A DNA stretch of 64,000 bases from Synaphobranchus kaupii (GCA_029718625.1 CM056385.1:22901282-22965281); one strand, 5' to 3'. Numbered from the stretch's first letter, positions 39,105 to 54,059 are shown. The notes: generated by a model from the sequence alone, not told the origin. Numbers and translations are program-made.

Positions 39105-40086
39105 CATGTTTCACAACACAAAAGTAATGGCATACACTGGACCCTCCTGTCTGGTACACATGTATCTCTGTAGAAAGCAATGCTGGAGGCAAACCATTGG
39201 TGGTTAACTTTTAATTTATAATGGGAATTGAGCAGTGATAACTAGGGCCACCAGTTTGTTTTCTCCTTGTTTTCTTGTACGATATTTCAAAGCTCTGCCA
39301 GCTAGAGGTCGTGATAGCCTCTTTGTTAGATTACTAAATTAATTATATTAGTAATAAGAAAATAGTTTGCAGCTGAAATATATTAAAACAAAAAAGATCA
39401 ATTAAATAAATGACAGCATCAGACCTATGTCCCCACACTCGAACCTACTCCCCTCTGGTCCAGGATTGCAAACCACAGCCCCCCCCCCCCCCCCCCCTCC
39501 CACTTACAATGACAATGATATTTTGCAATTATTCCAATAATCAGAAAATGTCAGTCTGTGCTTTATCTTTTATTTGTAATCAGTTTTGAATATAATTTTT
39601 ATGCATTATATACATTGCAATGATTCCATATCTCTATGCTATTGTCACAACTATGGAAAAAATTGGTTGTGGTTTAAAAAAACAAAAAAACAAAACAAAT
39701 AGGGCTTTGCAATGTTTTTGCTATTTTCAGCACAACACTAGCAGTTGCTAAGGACATAAAGCCACATGGACTTAACATGTTATTCAGTGTTTGGGAAGCC
39801 ATTGTTCCTGTTGCATACCAACAACGATGAACAAAAATACATTACAACTTCTAGGTGGCACAGTGGTATAAACAATCCAACAAAAAAAAAACTATTTTAT
39901 ATATGAAATGCACACATTATGCCAAAACACATTTCAAAATATGTCAGCCCATCCCTGTTTGTGTTATTCAGCATGCATCCACCTCTTTCATACCAAATTT
40001 ACACCTTGAACACTTTATTGCTTAGTGAAAACTTTATTACATACACCTACATTTCCATATGCGTATCTATATCCCCACAGCCATTT
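37932..40086. other. Intergenic, no gene recognised
   Basis: It contains a (TG)20 run at 39062-39102, a (C)18 run near 39479-39497 and a decayed SINE-tail word (CATTTAGCAGATGCTGTTAG) near 38593. The 110-codon open frame at 38875 is partly (TG)n translation and has no recognisable domain. Confidence 0.5.
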
Positions 40087-40260
40087 TAACCCTCGCGTTA
40101 TATTGAAATTGTATGACTTTTGAAAACATAGCATTATGTTTACTGCATGTTTACTATTTAATCCCACCAAATTAGAAAAAGTCATACAGTTTCAAGATGA
40201 AAAAATAAGGTAAACTGGTTTTTAAGAGATGTCAAACATTGAATGGGGTCAAATTGACCT
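40087..40260 (+). repeat. Dispersed repeat, copy 2 of 2
   Basis: The same family as 83-220, slightly longer at its left end (TAACCCTCGCGTTATATTG). It ends GGGGTCAAATTGACC. Confidence 0.6.
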
Positions 40261-41707
40261 CATACACACAGTATATAGAAGAGTTCATAGTCGTAGGTCC
40301 TGCTTAAGGATGCATTTTTGTGCTTTCAGCCATGCTTGTCTTTTGGTGCTGTTGTCTAAGCATGTTGCCTTGATTAAAAAAAAGATGTAGAGGAGTCGGA
40401 TCTCATAAGCCATGCCGTTTATAATAAGTTATGGTAAAATTGTTTGTATTATTTGTGCATTATATCTGCAAATGTGTAACTTTTAGAAAATTAGCTCTTC
40501 TTGGAACATAACTTTAGTTTATGCTCATGCATTGCTTTATAATGTCTGTTGCTCTGTCATTTCTGCGTGACTTTACTCATATCGCATGCTGGAGAACACT
40601 TTGTTTTGACCCGGGGTGAATAGTAATACTGATGAGAGAGAATCCTTAAATGTCTTGCTTGTTTGCTCTTTCACTCTGCATTCCAAGAAAAACTATTCTC
40701 CTCATTGCTTACTTCAATGAGGAGTAAGAATCCTATTGCTGTTTTCCATGATAGTTAGGAGTATGAAAAATGTATGCAGAACTGACTGAATATTATGAAA
40801 TAAAAACAGTGTGAAATAGCTAAATACTGACAACTATTTTGCTAACATACTTATAATTCCTTTTTTGCATGAAATGTTTTATTTTGTTTCCTCCATTTAA
40901 GAAAACTCCAAGCAGCTGTGTTGTCTCATGCTGCTCTTGATGTACTGCCAAGACCCTCGAATTGTATTTTTACTCTCCATATAAACTGCAATTAAACTCT
41001 CAAACTATCTAGCAGTAGTGGCCCGGATGAGCTAAGGCAAGCTAACAGAGATAGCCTTATGAACCTATAACATGATAGAAAGCAACAATAATGCTAACAG
41101 ACCTATTACAGAGAAATTGTCACAGGCATCACAATACAAGCAATAATAACATGACTATAATCATTATTATAATTTGTATTATTATATTAGTTTTTATCAT
41201 GATGATAATTATTTTGATGAAGATTCCTGATGATTCTTAATTTTCTTTTTATTCCTCTTATTATTACTCCAGAATTGTATATTTATAATAATAATACTAA
41301 TAATAATAATCAGCAACATATCATCATAATATCACTCATAATGTCAATGATAATAAATATATGTGTGGACTGAGAATCTCTACATCATTTCTGCTTAGCT
41401 TTTATGTTTCCATAATGAAGGTATACTCCTGTGATACACTACCTGCAGAGGGAACACATTCTTGTCTGTATCGTGTGCCAGTGAATGTGTGTGGGGGAGG
41501 TGAACCGATGGGTCAATTTCCTGTGGTGGGACGGAAGAGGGTGTCAGTTGTCAGGTTTCAAAATTTCTCGTTTCCAGTTTGTCACCAGAGGTTTTTGGGG
41601 CTGACATCATTGGCTCTATGTTTTTAAGAGTTTAGGGACTGAAGGTCTTCTTTGGCATTATGATTGAACTATTATGATTGTGTGGTCAGATCAGGTGGCG
41701 GGAAAGG

Positions 41708-41709
<2 letters not shown>

Positions 41710-41793
<84 letters not shown>

Positions 41794-41804
41794 GCGTGTG
41801 TGTG
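41710..41804. repeat. (TG)n microsatellite, about 95 bp
   Basis: A nearly perfect TG dinucleotide run with a few GC substitutions at its 3' end. Cys/Val and His/Thr open frames across it are artefacts. Confidence 0.98.
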
Positions 41805-42567
41805 CATTCGTTCCTTGCATCTGATAGCCATAGGGAGAGATGCAGATGCTTATCATTCACTTTGAATTAATTTTGAAGCAGGATTTATAAAAATACCTCT
41901 CAGGTTATGATTATATAAACTGCATAAATGACACTGTATAGGTTGTAAACACAATGAAGACACTGTGAGACTACAATAAATGGAAATCCAGAAACCAGGT
42001 AAAAAATCTTTCCTGTAATAAAGTCTACATAACATCTACATAGCACCAATGAACATTGATGAACAGAGATGAACATTGTTATGATTATAAGTGGATCTTA
42101 CTGGTTCTTGTTAAGCTATATAAAGAGTTATTGAAATCTCTCTCCAGTGACTTATGAAAGCTTATAAACATGCACTTTAAATAAAGTATATACATGATTC
42201 TGCTAAAGTATATATTTGCTAGAGTTGCTGTCGACTGCAAAATGCTACACTGGTAGACAGTATATATTTGGCAAAATGTGCCTCAGGTCCACATGCACAG
42301 AGACAAATAACATACTGCGTACATTGGTCAGTGCACTATTATTGCACTACTACTGCAATATTTATATTGTTCAAATTGCACAGGGCATTAAAAGTTGCTG
42401 GAAGCTAAACATCCCCAATTGGCTCAATTAAATCTATTCACAGTGGGTTCGGTGAAAGAGGTGTCAAATCTTTCAAATAGATGGTGCAATCCTACGCTCA
42501 GGTCATACCAGAGAATGAATGGAATGCACATGTTCCCTCCTTCTCCTTGTCCAGGCAAAGCAGACAA

Positions 42568-42736
<169 letters not shown>

Positions 42737-44039
42737 CCTGCATGTGTATGTGTAATGAGGCGGGCAATGATGGCTCAGATACCCCGTATAATTATCTCGC
42801 TCTCTGCCTCGCTCTCTCTTTCCCTCAATTTCTTTATTTCAAGTATTTGAAATATTATTTCACGCAGCAATATTGATGGTACAAGTGATTACTGCTAAAA
42901 TTTATTGGCATGAAATTATAGTGTTGCCATAGAAAAAAATTTGCTCATAGTAACATGTGCAATTCAGTGAATACAGTAATTTCAGTAATTCAGTGAACGG
43001 TAAGCCATTGAATACTATTTTATTCTCATTGTATATTCTAATCTGTAGCTCCCTCTTGTTCATTTGCTATACGTCAGATGTTGCACCGGAATCCCGCCGA
43101 TCATCCGTCCGCTTCCAAGACCAAGATTCCTGTGCCGCCACAGCGTGAGCGTGCTGTAACTCGCTCCGCGTCATGAGATCGTGTTCTGTTAGATATCGCA
43201 GACACGTTCAGGACGCACTGCTTCACACAAGACCTCTTACTATGCTTGGATAGAAAGAAAAGTGTCACGGCTACCCAAACCTCCCATAATCAACCTAGAC
43301 TGCATCTTATCAAGAGTCTCCTTGCAGATTTAAGTGTTTTGTAATTGTCTTGTGACCATTTACTTTTCTTTTTCACTTGGTTGGGCTCGTGATTTTTACC
43401 GTGTCCTTGTGGTAGGCATGACGATGGTTGGGCTCCAGACAGATTGGTATCTCAGACATTAGGAAGCCTGCTACTGTGGGTTGAGGTTCAGCATTTTTAG
43501 CATAAAGTATCATAGCTTTCAAAAACTGGACGGCCACCTTCGAGTATCATATATGAAATAGTTTAGACCTCAGAGCTCATTCTTAAAATTCAAATGTTAT
43601 TAATTATTGTTTTATTTTATTTTAGTATTGAATTGTTATTGATTATTATTTTTATTATTTATTAATTTTTTGTGAATATAACTGTTTTTTCTACTTTAGT
43701 TCTATGATATTATAATTTGCTATTTATCAATCAAACAATAAATAACTTTATCAGAAGGCGGATAGAGCAAAAAGCATGTCTGAGAATAATTGTGTGTTTA
43801 TATTGTGTGTTTAGCACTCTATAGCCCTGAACAAGGTAGGGGTTGTAAAAGTTGGGTCAAGGAGAGTCATTCACATGCACAGAGACAGAAACACAACGCA
43901 AGAAAACCCATGGTTGAGTGTGTTGTGGATAGCCATGTCATTTTGTCATTCTCTATTTTTAGAACACAAGTGCTCTCTTGAGATGGTCTGTTTGGAACCT
44001 AAAAGGATGCAAGAGGCCTAAATAAGGTTTATCACATAG

Positions 44040-47000
44040 CCTCAACACACTGCACACTACTTCAGCATGCACTATACTGCCCAAACACACTATACAGCCT
44101 CAACACACTTCATACTACTTCAGCATGCACTATACTGCCTAAACACTCTTTACAGCAGGGGTGTCAAACTCCAGTCCTGGAGGGCCGCAGTGTCACAGGT
44201 ATTTGTGGTTTCCTTTCAATCAGCACCCAGTTAAAGCATTGAGAACAAGGTGTGTGGACTTCTTAGCCAATTAGTGACTTAAATTAATCACTTGTGCTTA
44301 AACGCACCAAAAACCAGCAGGACACTGCGGCCCTCCAGGACCGGATCTTGACACCCCTGCTTTACAGCCTCAACACACTGCATACTACTTCAGCATGCAC
44401 TATACTGCCCAAACACACTATACAGCCTCAACACACTTCATACTACTTCAGCATGCACTATACTGCCTAAACACTCTATACAGCCTCAATACACTCCATA
44501 CTACTTCAGCATGCACTATACTGCCTAAACACTCTTTACAGCCTCAACACACTCCATACTACTTCAGCATGCACTATACTGCCTAAACACTCTTTACAAC
44601 CTCAACACACTTCATACTACTTCAGCATGCACTATACTGCCCAAACACTCTTTACAGCCTCAACACACTTCATACTACTTCAGCATGCACTATACTGCCT
44701 AAACACTCTCTATACAGCCTCAACACTCCATACTACTTCAGCATGCACTATACTGCCGAAACACTCTTTACAGCCTCAACAAACTTCATACTACTTCAGC
44801 ATGCACTATACTGCCTAAACACTCTCTATACAGCCTCAACACTCCATAATACTTCAGCATGCACTATACTGCCTAAACACTCTTTACAACCTCAACACAC
44901 TCCATACTACTTCAGCATGCACTATACTGCCTAAACACTCTTTACAGACTCAACACACTTCATACTACTTCAGCATGCACTATACTGCCTAAACACTCTT
45001 TACAGCCTCAACACACTTCATACTACTTCAGCAAGCACTATACTGCCTAAACACTCTATACAGCCTCATCACACTTCATACTACTTCAGCATGCACTATA
45101 CTGCCTAAACACTCTTTACAGACTCAACACACTTCATACTACTTCAGCATGCACTATACTGCCTAAACACTCTTTACAGCCTCAACACACTTCATACTAC
45201 TTCAGCATGCACTATACTGCCTAAACACTCTATACAACCTCAACACACTTCATACTACTTCAGCATGCACTATACTGCCCAAACACTCTTTACAGCCTCA
45301 ACATACTTCATACTACTTCAGCATGCACTATACTGCCTAAACACTCTCTATACAGCCTCAACACTCCATACTACTTCAGCATGCACTATACTGCCGAAAC
45401 ACTCTTTACAGCCTCAACACACTAAATACTACTTCAGCATGCACTATACTGCCTAAACACTCTCTATACAGCCTCAACACTCCATATTACTTCAACATGC
45501 ACTATACTGCCTAAACACTCTTTACAACCTCAACACACTCCATACTACTTCAGCATGCAATATACTGCCTAAACACTCTTTACAACCTCAACACACTCCA
45601 TACTACTTCAGCATGCACTATACTGCCTAAACACTCTTTACAGACTCAACACACTTCATACTACTTCAGCATGCACTATACTGCCAAAACACTCTTTAAA
45701 GCCTCAACACACTTCATACTACTTCAGCATGCACTATACTGCCTAAACACTCTATACAGCCTCATCACACTTCATACTACTTCAGCATGCACTATACTGC
45801 CTAAACACTCTTTACAGCCTCAACACACTTCATACTACTTCAGCATGCACTATACTGCCTAAACACTATACAGCCTCTTCACACTTCATACTACTTCAGC
45901 ATGCACTATACAGCCTAAACACTCTATACAGCCTCATCACACTTCATACTACTTCAGCATGCACTATACTGCCTAAACACTCTTTACAGCCTCAACACAC
46001 TTCATACTACTTCAGCATGCACTATACTGCCTAAACACTCTATACAGCGTCATCACACTTCATACTACTTCAGCATGCACTATACTGCCTAAACACTCTA
46101 TACAGCCTCATCACACTTCATACTACTTCAGCATGCACTATACTGCCTAAACACTCTTTCCAGCCTCAACACACTTCATACTACTTCAGCATGCACTATA
46201 CTGCCTAAACACTCTATACAGCCTCAACACACTTCATACTACTTCAGCATGCACTATACTGCCTAAACACTCTTTACAACCTCAACACACTTCATACTAC
46301 TTCAGCATGCACTATACTGCCTAAACACTCTTTACAGCCTCAACACACTTCATACTACTTCAGCATGCACTATACTGCCTAAACACTCTATACAGCCTCA
46401 ACACACTTCATACTACTTCAGCATGCACTATACTGCCTAAACACTCTATACAGCCTCATCACACTTCATACTACTTCAGCATGCACTATACTGGCTAAAC
46501 ACTCTTTACAGCCTCATCACACTTCATACTACTTCAGCATGCACTATACTGCCTAAACACTCTTTACAACCTCAACACACTTCATACTACTTCAGCAGGC
46601 ACTATACTGCCCAAACACTCTTTACAGCCTCAACATACTTCATACTACTTCAGCATGCACTATACTGCCTAAACACTCTCTATACAGCCTCAACACTCCA
46701 TACTACTTCAGCATGCACTATACTGCCGAAACACTCTTTACAGCCTCAACACACTTCATACTACTTCAGCATGCACTATACTGCCTAAACACTCTTTACA
46801 GCCTCAACACACTTCATACTACTTCAGCATGCACTATACTGGCTAAACACTCTTTACAGCCTCATCACACTTCATACTACTTCAGCATGCACTATACTGC
46901 CTAAACACTCTTTACAGCCTCAACACACTTCATACTACTTCAGCATGCACTATACTGCCTAAACACTCTATACAGCCTCATCACACTTCATACTACTTCA

Positions 47001-50000
47001 GCATGCACTATACTGCCTAAACACTCTTTACAACCTCAACACACTTCATACTACTTCAGCAGGCACTATACTGCCCAAACACTCTTTACAGCCTCAACAT
47101 ACTTCATACTACTTCAGCATGCACTATACTGCCTAAACACTCTCTATACAGCCTCAACACTCCATACTACTTCAGCATGCACTATACTGCCGAAACACTC
47201 TTTACAGCCTCAACACACTTCATACTACTTCAGCATGCACTATACTGCCTAAACACTCTCTATACAGCCTCAACACTCCATACTACTTCAGCATGCACTA
47301 TACTGCCTAAACACTCTTTACAACCTCAACACACTCCATACTACTTCAGCATGCACTATACTGCCTAAACACTCTTTACAACCTCAACACACTCCATACT
47401 ACTTCAGCATGCACTATACTGCCTAAACACTCTTTACAGACTCAACACACTTCATACTACTTCAGCATGCACTATACTACCTAAACACTCTTTACAGCCT
47501 CAACACACTTCATACTACTTCAGCATGCACTATACTGCCTAAACACTCTTTACAGCCTCAACACACTTCACACTAGTTCAGCATGCACTATACTGCTTAA
47601 ACACTCTATACAGCCTCATCACACTTCATACTACTTCAGCATGCACTATACAGCCTAAACACTCTATACAGCCTCATCACACTTCATACTACTTTAGCAT
47701 GCACTATACTGCCTAAACACTCTTTACAGCCTCAACACACTTCATACTACTTCAGCATGCACTATACTGCCTAAACACTCTATACAGCCTCATCACACTT
47801 CATACTACTTCAGCATGCACTATACTGCCTAAACACTCTATACAGCCTCATCACACTTCATACTACTTCAGCATGCACTATACTGCCTAAACACTCTTTA
47901 CAGCCTCAACACACTTCATACTACTTCAGCATGCGCTATACTGCCTAAACACTCTATACAGCCTCAACACACTTCATACTACTTCAGCATGCACTATACT
48001 GCCTAAACACTCTTTACAACCTCAACACACTTCATACTACTTCAGCATGCACTATACTGCCTAAACAGTCTTTACAGCCTCAACACACTTCATACTACTT
48101 CAGCATGCACTATACTGCCTAAACACTCTTTACCGACTCAACACACTTCATACTACTTCAGCATGCACTATACTGCCTAAACACTCTTTACAGACTCAAC
48201 ACACTTCATACTACTTCAGCATGCACTATACTGCTTAAACACTCTATACAGCCTCATCACACTTCATACTACTTCAGCATGCACTATACTGCCCAAACAC
48301 ACTCTTTGCAGCCTCAATACACTTCATACTACTTCAGCATGCACTATACTGCCTAAACACTCTATACAGCCTCAACACACTGCATACTACTTCAGCATGC
48401 ACTATACTGCCTAAACACTCTATACAGCCTCATCACACTTCATACTACTTCAGCATGCACTATACTGCCTAAACACTCTATACAGCCTCATCACACTTCA
48501 TACTACTTCAGCATGCACTATACTGCCCAAACACACTCTTTGCAGCCTCAATACACTTCATACTACTTCAGCATGCACTATACTGCCTAAACACTCTATA
48601 CAGCCTCAAAACACTGCATACTACTTCAGCATGCACTATACTGCCTAAACACTCTATACAGCCTCAACACACTTCATACTACTTCAGCATGCACTATACT
48701 GCCTAAACAGTCTTTACAGCCTCAACACACTTCATACTACTTCAGCATGCACTATACTGCCTAAACACTCTTTACCGACTCAACACACTTCATACTACTT
48801 CAGCATGCACTATACTGCCTAAACACTCTTTACAGACTCAACACACTTCATACTACTTCAGCATGCACTATACTGCTTAAACACTCTATACAGCCTCATC
48901 ACACTTCATACTACTTCAGCATGCACTATACTGCCCAAACACACTCTTTGCAGCCTCAATACACTTCATACTACTTCAGCATGCACTATACTGCCTAAAC
49001 ACTCTATACAGCCTCAACACACTGCATACTACTTCAGCATGCACTATACTGCCTAAACACTCTATACAGCCTCATCACACTTCATACTACTTCAGCATGC
49101 ACTATACTGCCTAAACACTCTATACAGCCTCATCACACTTCATACTACTTCAGCATGCACTATACTGCCCAAACACACTCTTTGCAGCCTCAATACACTT
49201 CATACTACTTCAGCATGCACTATACTGCCTAAACACTCTATACAGCCTCAAAACACTGCATACTACTTCAGCATGCACTATACTGCCTAAACACTCTATA
49301 CAGCCTCATCACACTTCATACTACTTCAGCATGCACTATACTGCCTAAACACTCTTTACAGCCTCAACACTCCATACTACTTCAGCATGCACTATACTGC
49401 CCAAACACACTCTTTACAGCCTCAACACACTTCATACTACTTCAGCATGCAGTATACTGCCTAAACACTCTATACAGCCTCAACACACTGCATACTACTT
49501 CAGCATGCACTATACTGCCTAAACACTCTATACAGCCTCATCACACTTCATACTACTTCAGCATGCACTATACTGCCTAAACACTCTATACAGCCTCATC
49601 ACACTTCATACTACTTCAGCATGCACTATACTGCCTAAACACTCTTTACAACCTCAACACACTTCATACTACTTCAGCAGGCACTATACTGCCCAAACAC
49701 TCTTTACAGCCTCAACATACTTCATACTACTTCAGCATGCACTATACTGCCTAAACACTCTCTATACAGCCTCAACACTCCATACTACTTCAGCATGCAC
49801 TATACTGCCGAAACACTCTTTACAGCCTCAACACACTTCATACTACTTCAGCATGCACTATACTGCCTAAACACTCTTTACAGCCTCAACACACTTCATA
49901 CTACTTCAGCATGCACTATACTGGCTAAACACTCTTTACAGCCTCATCACACTTCATACTACTTCAGCATGCACTATACTGCCTAAACACTCTTTACAGC

Positions 50001-52670
50001 CTCAACACACTTCATACTACTTCAGCATGCACTATACTGCCTAAACACTCTATACAGCCTCATCACACTTCATACTACTTCAGCATGCACTATACTGCCT
50101 AAACACTCTTTACAACCTCAACACACTTCATACTACTTCAGCAGGCACTATACTGCCCAAACACTCTTTACAGCCTCAACATACTTCATACTACTTCAGC
50201 ATGCACTATACTGCCTAAACACTCTCTATACAGCCTCAACACTCCATACTACTTCAGCATGCACTATACTGCCGAAACACTCTTTACAGCCTCAACACAC
50301 TTCATACTACTTCAGCATGCACTATACTGCCTAAACACTCTCTATACAGCCTCAACACTCCATACTACTTCAGCATGCACTATACTACCTAAACACTCTT
50401 TACAGCCTCAACACACTTCATACTACTTCAGCATGCACTATACTGCCTAAACACTCTTTACAGCCTCAACACACTTCACATTAGTTCAGCATGCACTATA
50501 CTGCTTAAACACTCTATACAGCCTCATCACACTTCATACTACTTCAGCATGCACTATACAGCCTAAACACTCTATACAGCCTCATCACACTTCATACTAC
50601 TTTAGCATGCACTATACTGCCTAAACACTCTTTACAGCCTCAACACACTTCATACTACTTCAGCATGCACTATACTGCCTAAACACTCTATACAGCCTCA
50701 TCACACTTCATACTACTTCAGCATGCACTATACTGCCTAAACACTCTATACAGCCTCATCACACTTCATACTACTTCAGCATGCACTATACTGCCTAAAC
50801 ACTCTTTACAGCCTCAACACACTTCATACTACTTCAGCATGCGCTATACTGCCTAAACACTCTATACAGCCTCAACACACTTCATACTACTTCAGCATGC
50901 ACTATACTGCCTAAACACTCTTTACAACCTCAACACACTTCATACTACTTCAGCATGCACTATACTGCCTAAACAGTCTTTACAGCCTCAACACACTTCA
51001 TACTACTTCAGCATGCACTATACTGCCTAAACACTCTTTACCGACTCAACACACTTCATACTACTTCAGCATGCACTATACTGCCTAAACACTCTTTACA
51101 GACTCAACACACTTCATACTACTTCAGCATGCACTATACTGCTTAAACACTCTATACAGCCTCATCACACTTCATACTACTTCAGCATGCACTATACTGC
51201 CCAAACACACTCTTTGCAGCCTCAATACACTTCATACTACTTCAGCATGCACTATACTGCCTAAACACTCTATACAGCCTCAACACACTGCATACTACTT
51301 CAGCATGCACTATACTGCCTAAACACTCTATACAGCCTCATCACACTTCATACTACTTCAGCATGCACTATACTGCCTAAACACTCTATACAGCCTCATC
51401 ACACTTCATACTACTTCAGCATGCACTATACTGCCCAAACACACTCTTTGCAGCCTCAATACACTTCATACTACTTCAGCATGCACTATACTGCCTAAAC
51501 ACTCTATACAGCCTCAAAACACTGCATACTACTTCAGCATGCACTATACTGCCTAAACACTCTATACAGCCTCAACACACTTCATACTACTTCAGCATGC
51601 ACTATACTGCCTAAACAGTCTTTACAGCCTCAACACACTTCATACTACTTCAGCATGCACTATACTGCCTAAACACTCTTTACCGACTCAACACACTTCA
51701 TACTACTTCAGCATGCACTATACTGCCTAAACACTCTTTACAGACTCAACACACTTCATACTACTTCAGCATGCACTATACTGCTTAAACACTCTATACA
51801 GCCTCATCACACTTCATACTACTTCAGCATGCACTATACTGCCCAAACACACTCTTTGCAGCCTCAATACACTTCATACTACTTCAGCATGCACTATACT
51901 GCCTAAACACTCTATACAGCCTCAACACACTGCATACTACTTCAGCATGCACTATACTGCCTAAACACTCTATACAGCCTCATCACACTTCATACTACTT
52001 CAGCATGCACTATACTGCCTAAACACTCTATACAGCCTCATCACACTTCATACTACTTCAGCATGCACTATACTGCCCAAACACACTCTTTGCAGCCTCA
52101 ATACACTTCATACTACTTCAGCATGCACTATACTGCCTAAACACTCTATACAGCCTCAAAACACTGCATACTACTTCAGCATGCACTATACTGCCTAAAC
52201 ACTCTATACAGCCTCATCACACTTCATACTACTTCAGCATGCACTATACTGCCTAAACACTCTTTACAGCCTCAACACTCCATACTACTTCAGCATGCAC
52301 TATACTGCCCAAACACACTCTTTACAGCCTCAACACACTTCATACTACTTCAGCATGCAGTATACTGCCTAAACACTCTATACAGCCTCAACACACTGCA
52401 TACTACTTCAGCATGCACTATACTGCCTAAACACTCTATACAGCCTCATCACACTTCATACTACTTCAGCATGCACTATACTGCCTAAACACTCTATACA
52501 GCCTCATCACACTTCATACTACTTCAGCATGCACTATACTGCCTAAACACTCTTTACAGCCTCAACACTCCATACTACTTCAGCATGCACTATACTGCCC
52601 AAACACACTCTTTACAGCCTCAACACACTTCATACTACTTCAGCATGCACTATACTGCCTAAACACACTC
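44040..52670. repeat. 58-bp satellite array with higher-order structure (about 145-150 units)
   Basis: The basic unit is 58 bases (CAGCATGCACTATACTGCCT, AAACACTCTTTACAGCCTCA, ACACACTTCATACTACTT), repeated head to tail with few mismatches. Variants have TCTCTATACAG plus a shortened CAACACTCC (still 58) or CCAAACACACTCTTTGCAG (60). Higher-order periods are visible: 464 bases (8 units; 46593 to 47057) and 642 bases (48061 to 48703; 50969 to 51611). A tandem duplication of about 3 kb places 46558-49640 next to 49640-52550, offset 3,082 at first and 2,908 after a three-unit loss. The 63-codon open frames are translations of the unit and are not genes. Confidence 0.97.
44156..44359. mobile_element. 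hAT-type MITE inserted in a satellite unit
   Basis: The 204-bp element begins CAGGGGTGTCAAACTCCAGT and ends with the inverted GACACCCCTG. It is flanked by a perfect 8-bp duplication CTTTACAG (44148-44155, 44360-44367), which is itself part of the satellite unit. The insertion therefore post-dates formation of this satellite copy. Confidence 0.93.
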
Positions 52671-53110
52671 TATACAGCCTCAGCAAACTTCATACGACTT
52701 CAGCCTGAGCTATACTGCATAAATACACTCTATACAGCCTAAAGACACTTTCTACTACTTCATCGTGCTCCGCCCTGCCTAAAAACATGCTTTACAGCCT
52801 CAATATACTTCATACTACTTCACCATGCTCTATACTGTCCAAACACACTCTATACAGATTCAACACACTCGATACTAGTTCAGTGTGCTCCATACTGCCT
52901 AAAGACATGGTACAGCCTCAATGCACATTTTACTGCCCAACACACTCATAACTGCCTGAACATGTCTCAGCATGTTCTGGACTATCCCAAATAGTGCTGC
53001 CTACATGTTACATACAGCCTCAAAATTCTTAAAATTTCCCCAATGCATTCTACTGCCCCAAAATAGTTTACCATTTTCTATACTGCCTCACACTATGTAC
53101 TATACTACCT
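52671..53110. repeat. Degenerate right edge of the 58-bp satellite
   Basis: Units become progressively diverged (CTTCAGCCTGAGCTATACTG, CTTCATCGTGCTCCGCCCTG, GTTCAGTGTGCTCCATACTG) until the period is lost near 53110. This is the usual decay at array edges where unequal exchange no longer homogenises copies. Confidence 0.85.
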
Positions 53111-53158
53111 AAGCATGTTCTGTCTTAAGCTCACATGCATCACCATATGCACAGATGC

Positions 53159-53273
53159 ATACACACACACACACACACACACAATAATGTACATGCATAC
53201 ATGCACAATAACAATGCGCACACACACACACATACACAAAATATATTACACAGTGTAGACACACATACACTCG

Positions 53274-53310
<37 letters not shown>
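53159..53310. repeat. (CA)n tracts
   Basis: Three CA runs at about 53159-53182, 53218-53230 and 53277-53309, upstream of the vegfc-like start codon. Confidence 0.95.
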
Positions 53311-53313
<3 letters not shown>

Positions 53314-53329
53314 CACTCACAAATAGCCT

Positions 53330-53945
53330 TGAAAAGAGAAGGGAGCTCCTCCCAGAAGAATCCCTCTGCATTGTGTGTGGAAAAGGAAAAGCGAAGTGCC
53401 GAAGAGAGAGAGAATGAAAGAGAGAGAGAGAGAGAGAAACGTCCACTCCTCCAAGCCTGCTATCACAGACGGCTGCCCATACTTCTCTTCTCTCCGTTCG
53501 ACAGGAGACAGGGCTCAGCGCTTTTGCACCCCGGCGGCTGGTGCAGAGGAGAGACCAGACTGAGTGTCCTCCCGCTCCTCCTCCTCCTCCTCCTCCTCCT
53601 CCACCTCCTCCTCCTTCCGCTCACCTTTAAATCATCGAGTCTGGCACAGGAGCCGGGGATTTCCCCAGAGGAGAAGTGGGAGGACGTGAAAAAAAGGAAC
53701 ACAAGATGTTCACGGACACTGAATGAGGAGAGAGAGAGAGAAAGAGAGGACTCATCCTCACAATGCTGCGTCTGAGCGCTGGTGGCAGGGGCTCGTCTGA
53801 TCTGGGCTGGGGTTCGATTGCGAGCGGAGCTCCCCGTGCCGGGATGAGAGAGCTGGGAAAGCGGCTTCACTGAGCATTCTTTACCACCCGACGACACCAC
53901 GCCCACTGCCCCCACCCCTCCCCCTCAACCGGCCACTGGGGCATT
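53330..53945 (+). promoter_or_regulatory. Probable promoter/5' UTR of the vegfc-like gene
   Basis: The sequence shifts abruptly from satellite and CA repeats to GC-rich DNA, with a (GA)n tract (about 53404-53438), a CTC/CCT pyrimidine tract (about 53568-53615) and a TTTAAA at about 53626. Long low-complexity open frames on both strands reflect these tracts. The transcription start cannot be placed from sequence alone. Confidence 0.5.
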
Positions 53946-54059
53946 ATGTGGATGTTTTTTACGGCTGCGGTGTGGATTGCCGGTGCGCTGAGTCTCGCTC
54001 ATGGGTACAGCTTTGGGCAGGACTACTACGAGGCCACTGAGGACATGGAGGACACAGAG
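53946..54059 (+). CDS. vegfc: vegfc-like exon 1: signal peptide
   Basis: ATG 53946 opens a classic signal peptide ([20 protein letters not shown]) followed by an acidic [11 protein letters not shown] stretch. The phase-0 donor is GAG|GTAAGA. An in-frame TGA ends the read-through frame at about 54183. Confidence 0.88.

Noticed and set aside
43070..43200. GC-richer patch that might be a first exon
   Set aside because: The open frame at 42957 runs through without a convincing donor or leader sequence, and no downstream exon joins it.
44395..50450. Recurring 63-codon open frame MHYTA... found about nine times
   Set aside because: It is the 58-bp satellite read in one frame. The unit is not a multiple of three, so the frame closes after about three units; no splice or coding signature.
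44040..52670. Possible CRISPR-like or spacer-repeat array
   Set aside because: There is no repeat-spacer alternation; every base belongs to the 58-bp unit, and the DNA is eukaryotic.
53329..53915. 148-150 codon frames upstream of the vegfc start
   Set aside because: They are made of GA and CTC tracts and disagree with the signal-peptide ATG at 53946; more likely 5' UTR and promoter.
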